DNA of 64,000 bases, from positions 1-64,000 of the forward strand of contig VAZV01000160.1 of assembly GCA_005884765.1 (NCBI GenBank), read 5' to 3'. Below are positions 54,713 to 63,624 of the stretch, piece by piece. Each line of letters begins with the position of its first letter. The stretch's first letter is position 1. The notes below the pieces were generated by a model. It saw only the letters and a list, made by a program, of their open reading frames with translations, was not told the origin of the DNA and searched no databases. The stretch comes from Alphaproteobacteria bacterium. GTDB taxonomy: Bacteria; Pseudomonadota; Alphaproteobacteria; Rhizobiales; Xanthobacteraceae. The translations under genes were made by a program, and so were the position numbers.

Positions 54713-55813
54713 GTGATTAGCGGACCCGAACATGAAACGGCGCCATTGCGGCCGGCGGTCTTTTTCGACGGGATGTCGAGCCGGCGGCGCACGGTCGCGC
54801 TTGCATTCGGCGACCAACTCGAAATCAGCGAAGATGAACGCCCGCTTGCCGCGTGGGATTATGCCGACATTCGCCGCGCCGACAGTCCTTCCGGCACGCT
54901 GCGCCTGACCTGCCTGACGGCGCCCGCGCTGGCGCGGCTAGAGATTCGCGATGCGGCTGTTGCCGCTGAACTTACTTCGCGCTGCACGCGGCTGGACGAG
55001 AATATGCCCGGGCGGCACGGCACCACGAAAATCGTCGGCTGGTCGCTGGCGGCGACGGTTTCAATCGTCGCCGTGGTGTTGTTCGGTGTCCCGCTCGCCG
55101 CTGACCGTCTTACGCCACTGGTGCCCCAAGCCCTCGAGCAGCGTCTTGGGGAAGTCGCCGATGGGCAGGTCAAAGTGATATTCGGCAACCAGGTTTGCAG
55201 CAGTACCGCCGGCCAGCAGGCCTTTGCCAAACTTGTAAATGTCCTTCGCGAAACCGCAGGGCTGGATACTTCGGTGCAGTCCGCGGTGTTGTCGTCTCCG
55301 ATTGCCAATGCTTTCGCGCTGCCCGGCGGCAAGGTCTATTTGTTCAGTGGATTGTTGGCAAAGGCGGAAAATTCCGATGAGATAGCTGGCATCCTCGCGC
55401 ACGAATTGGGTCATTTGAAGCATCGCGACAATATGCGCGGTCTGATCTACAATGGCGGCACCTCGTTTCTGATCGGATTGTTGTTCGGCGACATCACCGG
55501 CTCCGGCGCCCTGATCTTTGCGTCACGCTCGCTGGTGACGGCGTCCTATTCGCGCGAGGCCGAGCAAAATGCCGACAGCGTTGCGATCGATGTCATGCAC
55601 CGGCTCGGCCGGTCACCGAAGCCGATGGGCCAATTGATGTTTCGCGTCACCGGAAAAGAAGGCGACCGCAGCTTATCCATTCTGTCGAACCATCCGCTGA
55701 CCGAGGATCGGTTGAAGCGCATGACGGAGGAGGATCGGCCGCTGGGCGGCCCGCCGCTGTTGACGGCGGCGGAATGGGCGTCGCTCAAGGCGATCTGCAG
55801 TGTGAAGAACTGA
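54713..55813 (+). CDS. M48 family zinc metalloprotease, membrane-anchored
   Basis: 366 residues from GTG 54713, chosen because the N-terminal domain begins with PAVFFDGMSSRRRTVAL; ATG 54773 would cut it. A small N-domain (1-90), one membrane helix (about 104-125) and a periplasmic M48 domain follow. Active site ILAHELGHLKHRDN (HExxH) near residue 230, third ligand Glu in SREAEQNADSVA, and a terminal NHPLTEDRL motif as in BepA/YcaL types. Likely quality control of envelope proteins. Operon with the DUF898 gene. Confidence 0.87.
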   Translation: MISGPEHETAPLRPAVFFDGMSSRRRTVALAFGDQLEISEDERPLAAWDYADIRRADSPSGTLRLTCLTAPALARLEIRDAAVAAELTSRCTRLDENMPGRHGTTKIVGWSLAATVSIVAVVLFGVPLAADRLTPLVPQALEQRLGEVADGQVKVIFGNQVCSSTAGQQAFAKLVNVLRETAGLDTSVQSAVLSSPIANAFALPGGKVYLFSGLLAKAENSDEIAGILAHELGHLKHRDNMRGLIYNGGTSFLIGLLFGDITGSGALIFASRSLVTASYSREAEQNADSVAIDVMHRLGRSPKPMGQLMFRVTGKEGDRSLSILSNHPLTEDRLKRMTEEDRPLGGPPLLTAAEWASLKAICSVKN

Positions 55814-55828
55814 CGTAGCCAGGAAACT

Positions 55829-55914
55829 CGTCATGCCCGGGCTCGACCCGGGCATCCACGTCTTTATTCGCTTACGTCAAGACGTGGATGGCCGGGACGA
55901 GCCCGGCCATGACG
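55829..55914. repeat. Rhizobiales palindromic repeat
   Basis: The arms CGTCATGCCCGGGCTCG and GAGCCCGGCCATGACG, with inner CCACGTC/GACGTGG, form a long hairpin between convergent genes. This 'CGTCATGCCCGGGC' element is one of the commonest intergenic repeats in this family. Confidence 0.85.
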
Positions 55915-55927
55915 GAGGAGAGGGTTC

Positions 55928-56734
55928 CTACTCCGCGAGGTTATTCACCTGCCTCACCCACACCCGCACATCCACCAGCACGTCCGGCAGCACCGCCTTG
56001 ACCTCGGCAACGGTCATGCCGGCCTTGATGCGCGGGTCATAGAGCAGATTGAGGATGTACTGGTCGTAGACGTCGAAGAAGCCCATCGACACATTGTCGT
56101 TGAACATGGTCCAGGGCACCGAGCTCGTATCGTTGATCGGCCCGAGCGATTGCAACAGCTCCTCATAGGCGCAGTCCAGGAAAACGAAATCGCCGTTGTC
56201 GACCGTGAGGATGACATCGGAATGCTCGATCTCGAATTTCTCGTTCTTGCGAAAGCCGGAAAGGCATTGTGGATCGAGCGAGGTCTTGATCTCCCTGGCG
56301 CGTTCGATGCCGTAGAATGCGGCGATGGTGGGATAGAGATCGCGGTCGCGCACCAGCTTGACCACGACATTGGCTGCCTCGCTGGTCTCGGCCATTGCGA
56401 TATCGAGGTGCTGGACGTGCGCGGCGATGTCGGCGACGACCTTGGCCAGTTGCATTTTGCGGTCGTTGCGGTTGCCGTCGGCGAACACGCGTACCGGAAT
56501 GTCGTATTTCCGGATGCGATCGACCCGGCCAGCCAGATGATATTCGGCGCCAAAGGCGGTCTTCAGGAACCCTTCCGAGATCTCACTATCGGTAAAAATC
56601 TTCTTTTCAGTGCGCTGACGCGAGGTGATCGCAGGGATCTCGCCCGATACGGCCGATGGCACCACGACGCTTTCGAGCGCGACCGCGGCCAACGCGGCAG
56701 CGGCGATCCGTCGCGAAATGGAGGGAGCGCTCAT
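55928..56734 (-). CDS. DUF2927 family exported protein
   Basis: 268 residues from ATG 56734. The signal peptide (IAAAALAAVALESVVVPSAVSG) is followed by FLKTAFGAEYHLAGRVDRIRKYDIPVRVF, the usual DUF2927 start, and ends with an all-alpha C-part (MGFFDVYDQYILNLLYDPRIKAGM). Two cysteines (QCLSG, LDCAYEE) may pair. Periplasmic; possibly a metalloprotease-like fold, not proven. The next gene upstream on this strand is the L,D-transpeptidase, 79 bp away. Confidence 0.82.
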   Translation of the reverse strand: MSAPSISRRIAAAALAAVALESVVVPSAVSGEIPAITSRQRTEKKIFTDSEISEGFLKTAFGAEYHLAGRVDRIRKYDIPVRVFADGNRNDRKMQLAKVVADIAAHVQHLDIAMAETSEAANVVVKLVRDRDLYPTIAAFYGIERAREIKTSLDPQCLSGFRKNEKFEIEHSDVILTVDNGDFVFLDCAYEELLQSLGPINDTSSVPWTMFNDNVSMGFFDVYDQYILNLLYDPRIKAGMTVAEVKAVLPDVLVDVRVWVRQVNNLAE

Positions 56735-56813
56735 TGCCTTGACGCTGCCGCAACCAGCAGGCGCGCGCAAGCGTCGATCCAGCGCGCCGCGCGAGTTCCT
56801 TCTCTGCGAGGTT

Positions 56814-57389
56814 TCAGTTCCTCACGATCACCGTGGCGCCGATCGAGACCCGGTTATAGAGATCGGTCACGTCTTCATTGGTCATGCGGAAGCAGCCGGA
56901 GGATACCGCTTGCCCGATCGTCTCCGGTTCGTTGGAGCCATGAATGCGATAGAGCGTCGAGCCGAGATAAAGTGCGCGGGCGCCGAGCGGGTTTTCGATG
57001 CCGCCGGCCATGTGGCGCGGCAGGTCGCGCCGCCGCGCCAGCATCTCCGCGGGCGGGGTCCAGTCCGGCCATTCCTTTTTTGCCGAAACGCGGTGGACGC
57101 CGCTCCAGCGGAAGCCGTCGCGGCCGACACCGATGCCGTAGCGCAGCGCCTGGCCGTTGCCGAGGATCAGATAGAGCCGTCGCTCGGCGGTATCGATGAG
57201 AATGGTGCCCGGCGCGTAGTTGGCGGGGTAGTAGACCGTCTCGCGCGGAATCGGGCTTGCTCCGCCACGGCTAAAGAAATTCGGGCCGCCGCCCATGATG
57301 TCGCGCATGTCGACGCCCTGGGCGCGCGAAGGGCCGCTGCCGGCCAAGAACGCTAGCGCCGCAACCAGCAGAGCCAAAGCCCGGGTCAT
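56814..57389 (-). CDS. L,D-transpeptidase (YkuD domain)
   Basis: 191 residues from ATG 57389 (AAGGGGGG upstream). Signal peptide MTRALALLVAALAFLAGSGPSRA. The YkuD domain begins GTILIDTAERRLYLILG at about 70. The catalytic motif is IHGSNEPETIGQAVSSGCFRM with the nucleophile Cys near residue 169. Forms 3-3 cross-links in peptidoglycan or attaches proteins to it, in the periplasm. Length and layout are normal for rhizobial members. Confidence 0.92.
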   Translation of the reverse strand: MTRALALLVAALAFLAGSGPSRAQGVDMRDIMGGGPNFFSRGGASPIPRETVYYPANYAPGTILIDTAERRLYLILGNGQALRYGIGVGRDGFRWSGVHRVSAKKEWPDWTPPAEMLARRRDLPRHMAGGIENPLGARALYLGSTLYRIHGSNEPETIGQAVSSGCFRMTNEDVTDLYNRVSIGATVIVRN

Positions 57390-57603
57390 TTTCCCCCCTT
57401 GCGAAAAAATCGGGTCGGCCAAGATTGGCCACATCGGGCGCAATTTCGCAAGCCACGCCGCCGTGAGCGTGGCGATTTCAAAAGCGGCGGTTAAAAAAGC
57501 TCTGCTTTCTCGTGTGTAGCAGCAATGTCCGCGCCCCCTTTGACGAGAGCCGCGAACAGTGGTTGATCTGCAACCCATAAAGACTGCGAACGGGAGTGGA
57601 TCG

Positions 57604-59151
57604 ATGAACGGTGCGGAAAGTCTGGTGCGGACCCTGGTCGCGGGCGGCGTGGACGTCTGCTTCGCCAATCCCGGCACCTCCGAGATGCATTTTGTCGCCG
57701 CGCTCGATCGCGTCGAGGGCATGCGCTGCGTGCTGGGGTTGTTCGAAGGCGTGGTGACGGGTGCGGCCGACGGCTATTTCCGCATGAAGGGCACGCCGGC
57801 CTCGACACTGCTGCATCTCGGCCCAGGCCTTGCCAACGGCCTTGCCAATCTGCACAACGCCAAGAAGGCGCAGTCCGGCATCGTCAACATCGTCGGCCAG
57901 CATGCGGTCTATCACATCGGCTACAACGCGCCTTTGACCTCCGATATCGAGGGCCTGGCGCGACCGATGTCGGCCTGGGTGCGCACGTCGCCGGACGCGA
58001 AGTCCGTTGCCGCCGACGGCGCGGCGGCGATCGCCGCGGCCAAGAGCTCGCCGCCGCAGATCGCGACCTTGATCCTGCCGGCCGACACCGCCTGGAATGA
58101 GGCCGACGGCATTGCGCAGGTGCCGTCGCCAAGCCAGCGCCCCGGCTATTCGCAAGCAGCCGTCGACACGGCCGCAAAGATACTGCATGGCGGCGGCAGC
58201 CAAAACCTGCTGTTGATCACCGGCAGCGCGCTGACCGAGAAAGGGTTGGCGTTGGCGCAGCAGATCGCCGGCAAGACCGGCTGCAAGGTGATGGGCCAGA
58301 CCTATCACCCGCGGATGGCGCGCGGGCGCGGGCGTTTCTCGATCGACCGCATCCCTTATGTGATCGAGCAGGCGCTGCCGCTGCTCAAGGATTTCAAGAA
58401 TATCATTCTGGTCGAAGCCAACGATCCCGTGGCGTTCTTTGCCTATCCTAACAAGCCGAGCCAGCTTAAGCCGGAGGGCTGCGAGGTCCACCGCCTGACG
58501 GCGTGGGGCGAAAATTCGGTGGCGGCGCTGGAGGCGCTCGCAGATGCGCTCAGTGCCAAGCCGGCCGACGTCAAACCGCAGAAGCTGGTTGAACTTGCGA
58601 AGCCAACAGGGCCGCTGACCCATGCCTCGGTCGCCCAGGCGCTCGCGATGGCGATCCCCGAAAATGCCATCGTGGTCGATGAATCCATTACGACCGGCCG
58701 CGGCTTCTTTCCGCCGACGGCGGCGGCCGCCCCGCATGACTGGCTGCAGAACATGGGCGGCTCGATCGGATTCTCGACGCCGGTCGCAACCGGGGCTGCG
58801 ATCGCCTGCCCGGATCGCAAGGTGATCTGCTTGGTCGGCGACGGCAGTGCGATGTACACGATCCAGTCCTTGTGGACCCAGGCCCGCGAAAGCCTCAACG
58901 TCGTGACCATCGTGTTCGCCAACCGCATCTATCAAATCTTGCGCGGCGAGTTCGACGGCGTCGGCGCAGGCGAGCCGGGACAGCGCGCGCTCGACATGCT
59001 CAAGATCGATCGCCCGACCATCGACTTCGTCGCGCTTGCCAAGGGCATGGGCGTCGCCGGGCGCGCCGTCGCCAATGCCGACGACTTCAACACAGTCTTG
59101 GCCGAGGCGATCGCCGAGCCGGGGCCGCGCCTGATCGAAGTGCAGATGTGA
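57604..59151 (+). CDS. Acetolactate synthase-like TPP-dependent enzyme
   Basis: 515 residues from ATG 57604 (GGGAG upstream). N-terminal pyrimidine domain with the catalytic Glu in VLGLFEGVVTGAADGY, and C-terminal TPP domain with GDGSAMYTIQSLWTQA ending FANRIY. Residues around the active site (FANPGTSEMHFV) differ from true acetolactate synthases, so a 2-oxo-acid decarboxylase or lyase is likely. Shares layout with the TPP enzyme at 42805-44433. No regulatory subunit nearby. Confidence 0.82.
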   Translation: MNGAESLVRTLVAGGVDVCFANPGTSEMHFVAALDRVEGMRCVLGLFEGVVTGAADGYFRMKGTPASTLLHLGPGLANGLANLHNAKKAQSGIVNIVGQHAVYHIGYNAPLTSDIEGLARPMSAWVRTSPDAKSVAADGAAAIAAAKSSPPQIATLILPADTAWNEADGIAQVPSPSQRPGYSQAAVDTAAKILHGGGSQNLLLITGSALTEKGLALAQQIAGKTGCKVMGQTYHPRMARGRGRFSIDRIPYVIEQALPLLKDFKNIILVEANDPVAFFAYPNKPSQLKPEGCEVHRLTAWGENSVAALEALADALSAKPADVKPQKLVELAKPTGPLTHASVAQALAMAIPENAIVVDESITTGRGFFPPTAAAAPHDWLQNMGGSIGFSTPVATGAAIACPDRKVICLVGDGSAMYTIQSLWTQARESLNVVTIVFANRIYQILRGEFDGVGAGEPGQRALDMLKIDRPTIDFVALAKGMGVAGRAVANADDFNTVLAEAIAEPGPRLIEVQM

Positions 59152-59203
59152 GGGCACACCGTCGTCGCGCGCGGCGGCGGCCAACGGTTTGGTCGGAGGC
59201 AAG

Positions 59204-59713
59204 ATGCAGACCGAGCTGAACAAGGTCGTGGCCGCCTTGCAGGAATTCTACGCCCGCGAGAGCTATATTCTCGAAAAGGATCTCGGCGAGATCACCTTGA
59301 CGCATCGGCTTGCGGTGCAAGTCGAAAGAGAGTTTGCCGGCTGGGAGGTCGATTGCGACTATGACCGGCTCGGCGAGCGCACGCTGCGGCTGCCGCATGG
59401 AACGATCATTTCCACCGACGACCATCTGGCGAAATCGGTGTATCCCGATATCGTGGTGCACCAGCGCGCGATCCCCAACAATCTGCTGGCGATCGAAGTC
59501 AGAAAGGCCGCCAATCATCAGCCGCCGGAGCACGACCAGCACAAGCTGCGGGCGCTGACCGATCCGCATCTGTGGTTCGCCTACGCCGTCGGGGTGCTGC
59601 TTGTGCTCGGAAAAAAGCAGGTCACCTCGTCGGAGATCTATGTCGGCGGCGTGGTCGACAAGCCGCTGTCCGCCTGGTTCGCCGGGCAGCTGAGGGACGC
59701 GGGGCTGGGGTAG
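59204..59713 (+). CDS. Hypothetical protein with PD-(D/E)XK-like core
   Basis: 169 residues from ATG 59204 (GGAGG upstream). The strand pair YPDIVVHQR ... NLLAIEVRK resembles the PD-(D/E)xK nuclease core, with Asp, Glu and a Lys one step late (EVRK). An N-terminal helix (VVAALQEFYARES) and Arg/Asp-rich middle complete a small single-domain protein. No methylase or other restriction gene is adjacent. Follows the TPP-enzyme gene by 52 bp, possibly the same transcript. Confidence 0.65.
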   Translation: MQTELNKVVAALQEFYARESYILEKDLGEITLTHRLAVQVEREFAGWEVDCDYDRLGERTLRLPHGTIISTDDHLAKSVYPDIVVHQRAIPNNLLAIEVRKAANHQPPEHDQHKLRALTDPHLWFAYAVGVLLVLGKKQVTSSEIYVGGVVDKPLSAWFAGQLRDAGLG

Positions 59714-59969
59714 GGGCTGAACACGAACCCCGGCGAGATCCGATCCACGACCCCCGCCATCACGAATTGATGATTGCGTTGATGATTGCGCGCCCGCTAG
59801 CGACGGCTGATCGGGAAATCGTTGAAACGGCACGACGAATGGCGCCGTGTCTGCGTCCGCGAGAGGAGCGCGTTTTAGAAATCTGTCATGTCGGCGTGAC
59901 AAACATCGAGCAGAACGAAACCAATCGATTTTTTGGCGGGCTTCCGCCCATTCAATTGCCGAGACGAAC

Positions 59970-60821
59970 ATGAAGCGCGGAATTATCATTCTTTCGATTT
60001 GCGCCGTGATCAGCCTTGCCTATTTCACCGCGAGCAAATGGGCGATCCATCACAAGACGCTGACATTCGTGGATCCCTTGCGCAGCGACCGCACCGTTAC
60101 CATCGACCTTGCCGTGCGCCGCGACCGCGAAATGGAATCGATCGCCGAGATGATCGATTTGCCGGTCGCGATCCTCAGCCACGGCAACACCGTCAAGAAC
60201 ACCGAATACTCGTTTCTCGCCAACGTCTTTGCTGCCCGCGGCTATATGGTCGTCAGCATCCAGCACGATCTCGAAACCGACGATCCGATGGTGACGAAGG
60301 TGGGCGAGGAATTTGTCGGCCGCCGGATGCAGTACAACCGCGGCATTTTCAACATCATGTTCGCTGTCGACGAATTGAAGAAGCGCTACCCCAACGCGGA
60401 CTATCGTCACCTGACCCTGATCGGTCATTCCAATGGCGGCGACATCTCGATGTACTTCGCCAAGCTGCATCCCGATCTGGTCAAGAAGGTCGTGACGCTC
60501 GACAATCTGCGCGTGCCGTTCGTTACCGACGGCACGGTCAAGATCCTGTCGTTCCGCTCCAAGGATCCGGTATTCAAGGCCGATCCCGGCGTCGTTCCTT
60601 CCGATGAGATTTGCGCCAAGGCCGGCATCAAGGTGGTCAGGACCGAATTCCAGCACAACGACCTCAGCGATCGCGGGCCCGACCGCGTCAAGGCCGCCAT
60701 TGGGGCCAGCGTCCAGGCATTCCTTGACGAAGATGAGGGGTCATCGATCCCGCTGTTGACGGCAGCCGCGCCCGACCGGGTGGCGTCTTCGCCGTCTCCC
60801 AAGACTGAACGCAAGAACTGA
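59970..60821 (+). CDS. Alpha/beta hydrolase, membrane-anchored
   Basis: 283 residues from ATG 59970. A hydrophobic signal anchor (residues 4-22), then LPVAILSHGNTVKN (oxyanion strand), nucleophile elbow LIGHSNGGDIS (Ser near 155) and a late Asp/His pair (FQHNDLSDRG). The C-terminus is low-complexity. Acts outside the inner membrane. Substrate unknown. The preceding gap 59714-59969 has only a 12-bp tandem repeat (TTGATGATTGCG twice at 59767-59790). Confidence 0.82.
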   Translation: MKRGIIILSICAVISLAYFTASKWAIHHKTLTFVDPLRSDRTVTIDLAVRRDREMESIAEMIDLPVAILSHGNTVKNTEYSFLANVFAARGYMVVSIQHDLETDDPMVTKVGEEFVGRRMQYNRGIFNIMFAVDELKKRYPNADYRHLTLIGHSNGGDISMYFAKLHPDLVKKVVTLDNLRVPFVTDGTVKILSFRSKDPVFKADPGVVPSDEICAKAGIKVVRTEFQHNDLSDRGPDRVKAAIGASVQAFLDEDEGSSIPLLTAAAPDRVASSPSPKTERKN

Positions 60822-60891
60822 TCGCAAGGAATGATCGGGCGGCCTGCGCACGGCTCGCCTCCGGCCACTGATCGGCTAACCCGCGCCAAAT

Positions 60892-60920
60892 AAAAAGGCC
60901 GCCCGAAAGGCGGCCTTTTT
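60892..60920. terminator. Bidirectional intrinsic terminator
   Basis: The stem AGGCCGCC/GGCGGCCT with loop CGAAA is flanked by A and T runs, so it works for both convergent genes (hydrolase ending 60821 and small gene ending 60939). Confidence 0.88.
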
Positions 60921-60938
60921 CTCTTGCGTTCAGAGCAC

Positions 60939-61136
60939 TTATTTCTTGGTCTCGTCGCTCTTCATCGTGCTCGATTTCTTTGTCTTTTTGCTCGACTTCT
61001 TCATCTTGCTCTTCGACATGTCATCGCCCTGCTTGTCCTGAGCGAAGGCGGTCGAGTGGACGAAGGCGGTCGGGGGAACGAAAGCGGTTGAGGAGAGAAA
61101 AGCGAGGGCGGTCGTGGCGATGATCAGTTTACGCAT
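60939..61136 (-). CDS. Small exported Lys/Ser/Met-rich protein
   Basis: 65 residues from ATG 61136 (CTGGAGG upstream). The signal peptide ends near VHSTAFAQ; before it a short TAF.P/TAF.H repeat (AFVPPTAFVHSTAFA) stretches the signal region. The mature part is DKQGDDMSKSKMKKSSKKTKK, highly basic, like the MxKDx-repeat pentapeptide proteins. Periplasmic, function unknown. Confidence 0.75.
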   Translation of the reverse strand: MRKLIIATTALAFLSSTAFVPPTAFVHSTAFAQDKQGDDMSKSKMKKSSKKTKKSSTMKSDETKK

Positions 61137-61373
61137 CAGATGAACCTCCAGGTTTTTGCGCCGGCGCCCCTCAACGGAACCGGGCGGTTCCGGTTCCATA
61201 CCCTCATCACTTCAGGGATCAGTTATTTGTGAGCCCGCGGGCCATCTGATGGCCTTTTTTACCCGCCCGCGGCCGGTCCTGCGGAACAGCCGGCTTAGGA
61301 AGGGATTGGTCCCGTGAACCTCAAGGCCACTGGCGGAGACGTATCTGTCAGAGGCGATCGCCAGGAGGCGGTT

Positions 61374-61502
61374 ATGACCGATTGGCATGACAACATGGTC
61401 GACCGGCCGGAAACCGATGGTGCGGGTTACGCGACGGGCTGGACGATTTCCGGCCTGACCGTGCTCGGTGCCATCGTCGCGGTCTGGCTTCTCGGGATTT
61501 GA
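61374..61502 (+). CDS. Small membrane protein (42 residues)
   Basis: ATG 61374 has a near-perfect AGGAGG site 7 bases upstream. The product MTDWHDNMVDRPETDGAGYA leads into one helix (TISGLTVLGAIVAVWLLGI). It is too short for most gene finders. The strong ribosome site argues it is real. Confidence 0.65.
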   Translation: MTDWHDNMVDRPETDGAGYATGWTISGLTVLGAIVAVWLLGI

Positions 61503-61573
61503 GACGCGCGGCCCGGTAACTTCCGGCGTTCTGCCCGCCCGCGTCCAGTTGCCGCCGCGAGCGCTGTGAGATT

Positions 61574-61762
61574 CTACGGTTCGACGGATACATCGCAGTC
61601 CGCGCACCGAAAATCCGGACCATCGTTTGTTTTTATGACCCTAAAGCCGTCCGGCACGGACCGAATGGTCGGCAGGTCGTCGTCTTCCGCCTGGCACAAG
61701 TTGGCGGTGCCGGTCTTGAGGCAGAGCGGGCAGCGTAGCCTTTCGTTCCACACGTCCTTCAT
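61574..61762 (-). CDS. Small zinc-finger-like protein
   Basis: 62 residues: LRCPLCLKTGTANLC and FRCADCDV give two CxxC knuckles, a plausible zinc ribbon. No strong ribosome site. Unnamed in related genomes as far as I know. Confidence 0.6.
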   Translation of the reverse strand: MKDVWNERLRCPLCLKTGTANLCQAEDDDLPTIRSVPDGFRVIKTNDGPDFRCADCDVSVEP

Positions 61763-61814
61763 GGCGGCTAGGTCCTGTCGAGACCGCCAAACTCCTCCGT
61801 GCCGAGGCGGCCCC

Positions 61815-61901
61815 TTAGATGATCGCGAAGGCGATAGCCACCCCCATGACCACCAGCATATTGGCGCTGGCGATCGCGATGCTGAGATAGACGTCAGCCA
61901 T
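61815..61901 (-). CDS. Very small membrane protein (28 residues), tentative
   Basis: ATG 61901 opens MADVYLSIAIASANM and ends AIAFAII before TAA: nearly the whole chain is one membrane helix. The frame is clean and codons are typical, but the ribosome site is weak. Too short to be listed by standard ORF calls. Confidence 0.4.
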   Translation of the reverse strand: MADVYLSIAIASANMLVVMGVAIAFAII

Positions 61902-62024
61902 CACGATCTCGGATTGGAGCTTGGGTTGTGTGCTGGGCACTGCATTTCGCCATGCAATTCGTCTGCCTTGCGGATATCACGCGGGAGGCGGGGATTCGTT
62001 CCAGCTTACGATAGTGTTTTAGCG

Positions 62025-62204
62025 CTATTCCGTTCGGCGGCCGAGTTCGCCCTTCAGCCAGCCGATCACCTGGTCGGTCTTGATGGGATCGGGACGGTCG
62101 CATTCCATGCACTGGAACGTGCGCCGGCCTTCGCCGCCGGGAGGCGGCGCCAGGACCAAGAAGGCCCCGCATTCGGGGCAAGTGGGTCGTTCAGCCTGTC
62201 CCAT
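62025..62204 (-). CDS. Small zinc-ribbon protein
   Basis: 59 residues from ATG 62204: RPTCPECGAFLVL and TFQCMECDRPDPIKTDQV form two CxxC pairs 24 residues apart, a classic zinc ribbon, then a helix QVIGWLKGELG. I recall similar short Bradyrhizobium proteins. A longer frame to 62267 is less likely. Confidence 0.65.
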   Translation of the reverse strand: MGQAERPTCPECGAFLVLAPPPGGEGRRTFQCMECDRPDPIKTDQVIGWLKGELGRRTE

Positions 62205-62384
62205 AACGGCGAAATTTAACGACCGTTGACTTATCGTTGTCTGTTCGGAAGCGGACTCAGAAAGCAAATTTTGCCCTGCGAAATCGAATTGAGGCCACCC
62301 AACACCGGGTGAACAGGCTGCACGGGGCTTTGCGCGCTCAAGCCGTTTCGTTGTTTCGCGTGCAACTGCCGATCGGCGGCCGAC

Positions 62385-63239
62385 CTAATCGCGCAATCCG
62401 AGGCTTTGCAGGAACGACGGTGGCTGGGCATTTTGCAGGGGTCGGTCTTGTGGTCGAGCAGCTTGTACGGGCCGGACCTGTACCCTTGCCATTTGCTTCC
62501 GCCGGAGCTTTGCTCGGAGATCTTGCTCGGCCCGGATCTCCGCTCGCGCATTTTGCACGCGGTGGATCTGTCGGTGCCTTTGCACGGGCCGGGTCTGCGA
62601 TCGGGCATCTTCTAAGGGCTGCGCCTGGGCATCCTGTAGCGGCTGTTCTTGTAGCGGGTGTTCTTGGGCGTCTTGTGCGGGCTGCGCATCTTGTGCGGGC
62701 AGCGCATCTTGTGAGGGCTGTACGGGCCGCGCACCAGCCCGTGCATCTTCCTCGGCCGCCCAAGCCTGGAATTGATTTAACAAGGGCTCGGCTGGTGCCT
62801 GACGAATTTCGGCCTGAGCCTCGGTCTGACCGGCATTTTTGAAAGCGGCGGCAATTTCGTCGCGCGTCGGCGCGTCCCTTGCACTCGCCGGCTCTGCACC
62901 CGCCGGCAAATCCTGCGCGCCGGCGGTTGCTTGCATGGTTGGCGTCGGCTGATCGGTGCCATCCTGAGGCGCCGACGCGGCGACCAGGAAAGCCGTGGCG
63001 TTTGCAAAGAGCGTGAGCGGGTTGCCCACCGATAGAATCGCGAAACCGATCGCTGCCGCCGCTACGACCAGAATGCTCGCCTTGAGGGTTCGCGACGCGA
63101 TGACGGCTCCGTCCCAGGCTTCGTCCCAAGCATCGATACCCGCTTGCTCGGGTTCTTCGGCATGATCGGAGAGAAAGAGCGGAGTAGGATCGTTCGTCGC
63201 CACGGGTGATGCCTCCACGCCAAACGCAAAATCGGGCAT
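62385..63239 (-). CDS. Membrane protein with Gln/Ala/Pro-rich repeat region
   Basis: 284 residues: acidic cytosolic N-terminus (1-48), one membrane helix (about 52-88) and a long exported low-complexity part. Residues 178-210 hold a degenerate repeat of the form PAQDAQ/PLQDAQ, then an Arg/Gln-rich stretch (QTRPVQRHRQIHRVQNARAE), and the chain ends PPSFLQSLGLRD. The repeat arises from GC-rich DNA repeats around 62620-62740. Function unknown; possibly envelope-associated. Confidence 0.68.
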   Translation of the reverse strand: MPDFAFGVEASPVATNDPTPLFLSDHAEEPEQAGIDAWDEAWDGAVIASRTLKASILVVAAAAIGFAILSVGNPLTLFANATAFLVAASAPQDGTDQPTPTMQATAGAQDLPAGAEPASARDAPTRDEIAAAFKNAGQTEAQAEIRQAPAEPLLNQFQAWAAEEDARAGARPVQPSQDALPAQDAQPAQDAQEHPLQEQPLQDAQAQPLEDARSQTRPVQRHRQIHRVQNARAEIRAEQDLRAKLRRKQMARVQVRPVQAARPQDRPLQNAQPPSFLQSLGLRD

Positions 63240-63487
63240 CCTGGGATCAGCTTCTTGTTCTGGTTGACCGGCGCCCTGCTATCGAGGCCTAAAAAGAGCA
63301 AGGTTCACCGGCACGAGTTAGGAGATATCTTGGTTTCATTGGGGCGTGGTGCCCCGCTGCAGGGCTGCGTTCGCCAGTACGCGATGATATTTTCGGAAAC
63401 GGCCATTGAGGGCGATGCGCAAGTCCGTGATGCCGCGCGGCGGTGCGGGTGCTGGAGACTGTCGGGGTGGAGCCGGCTGGCGAAACC

Positions 63488-63619
63488 TTATCCGGCACCA
63501 ACCGCGAGCCACGTGCCCGCGCTCGCCGTCAACACGACAGTTGCGATGAAGATCACGGCCTCGATCCGCGACAGCGTCCATGCAGTGGGCATCTGGAAAT
63601 GGCCTTCGTTCCGACTCAT
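63488..63619 (-). CDS. Small single-helix membrane protein (43 residues)
   Basis: ATG 63619: MSRNEGHFQMPTAWTLSRIE then one helix AVIFIATVVLTASAGTWLAV. A longer frame to 63673 runs through the DnaA-box cluster and is unlikely. The ribosome site is weak. The region 63240-63487 shows no gene. Confidence 0.5.
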   Translation of the reverse strand: MSRNEGHFQMPTAWTLSRIEAVIFIATVVLTASAGTWLAVGAG

Positions 63620-63624
63620 GGGGC

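Noticed and set aside
57478..59223. 581-residue minus-strand open frame
   Set aside because: Antisense to the TPP enzyme at 57604-59151.
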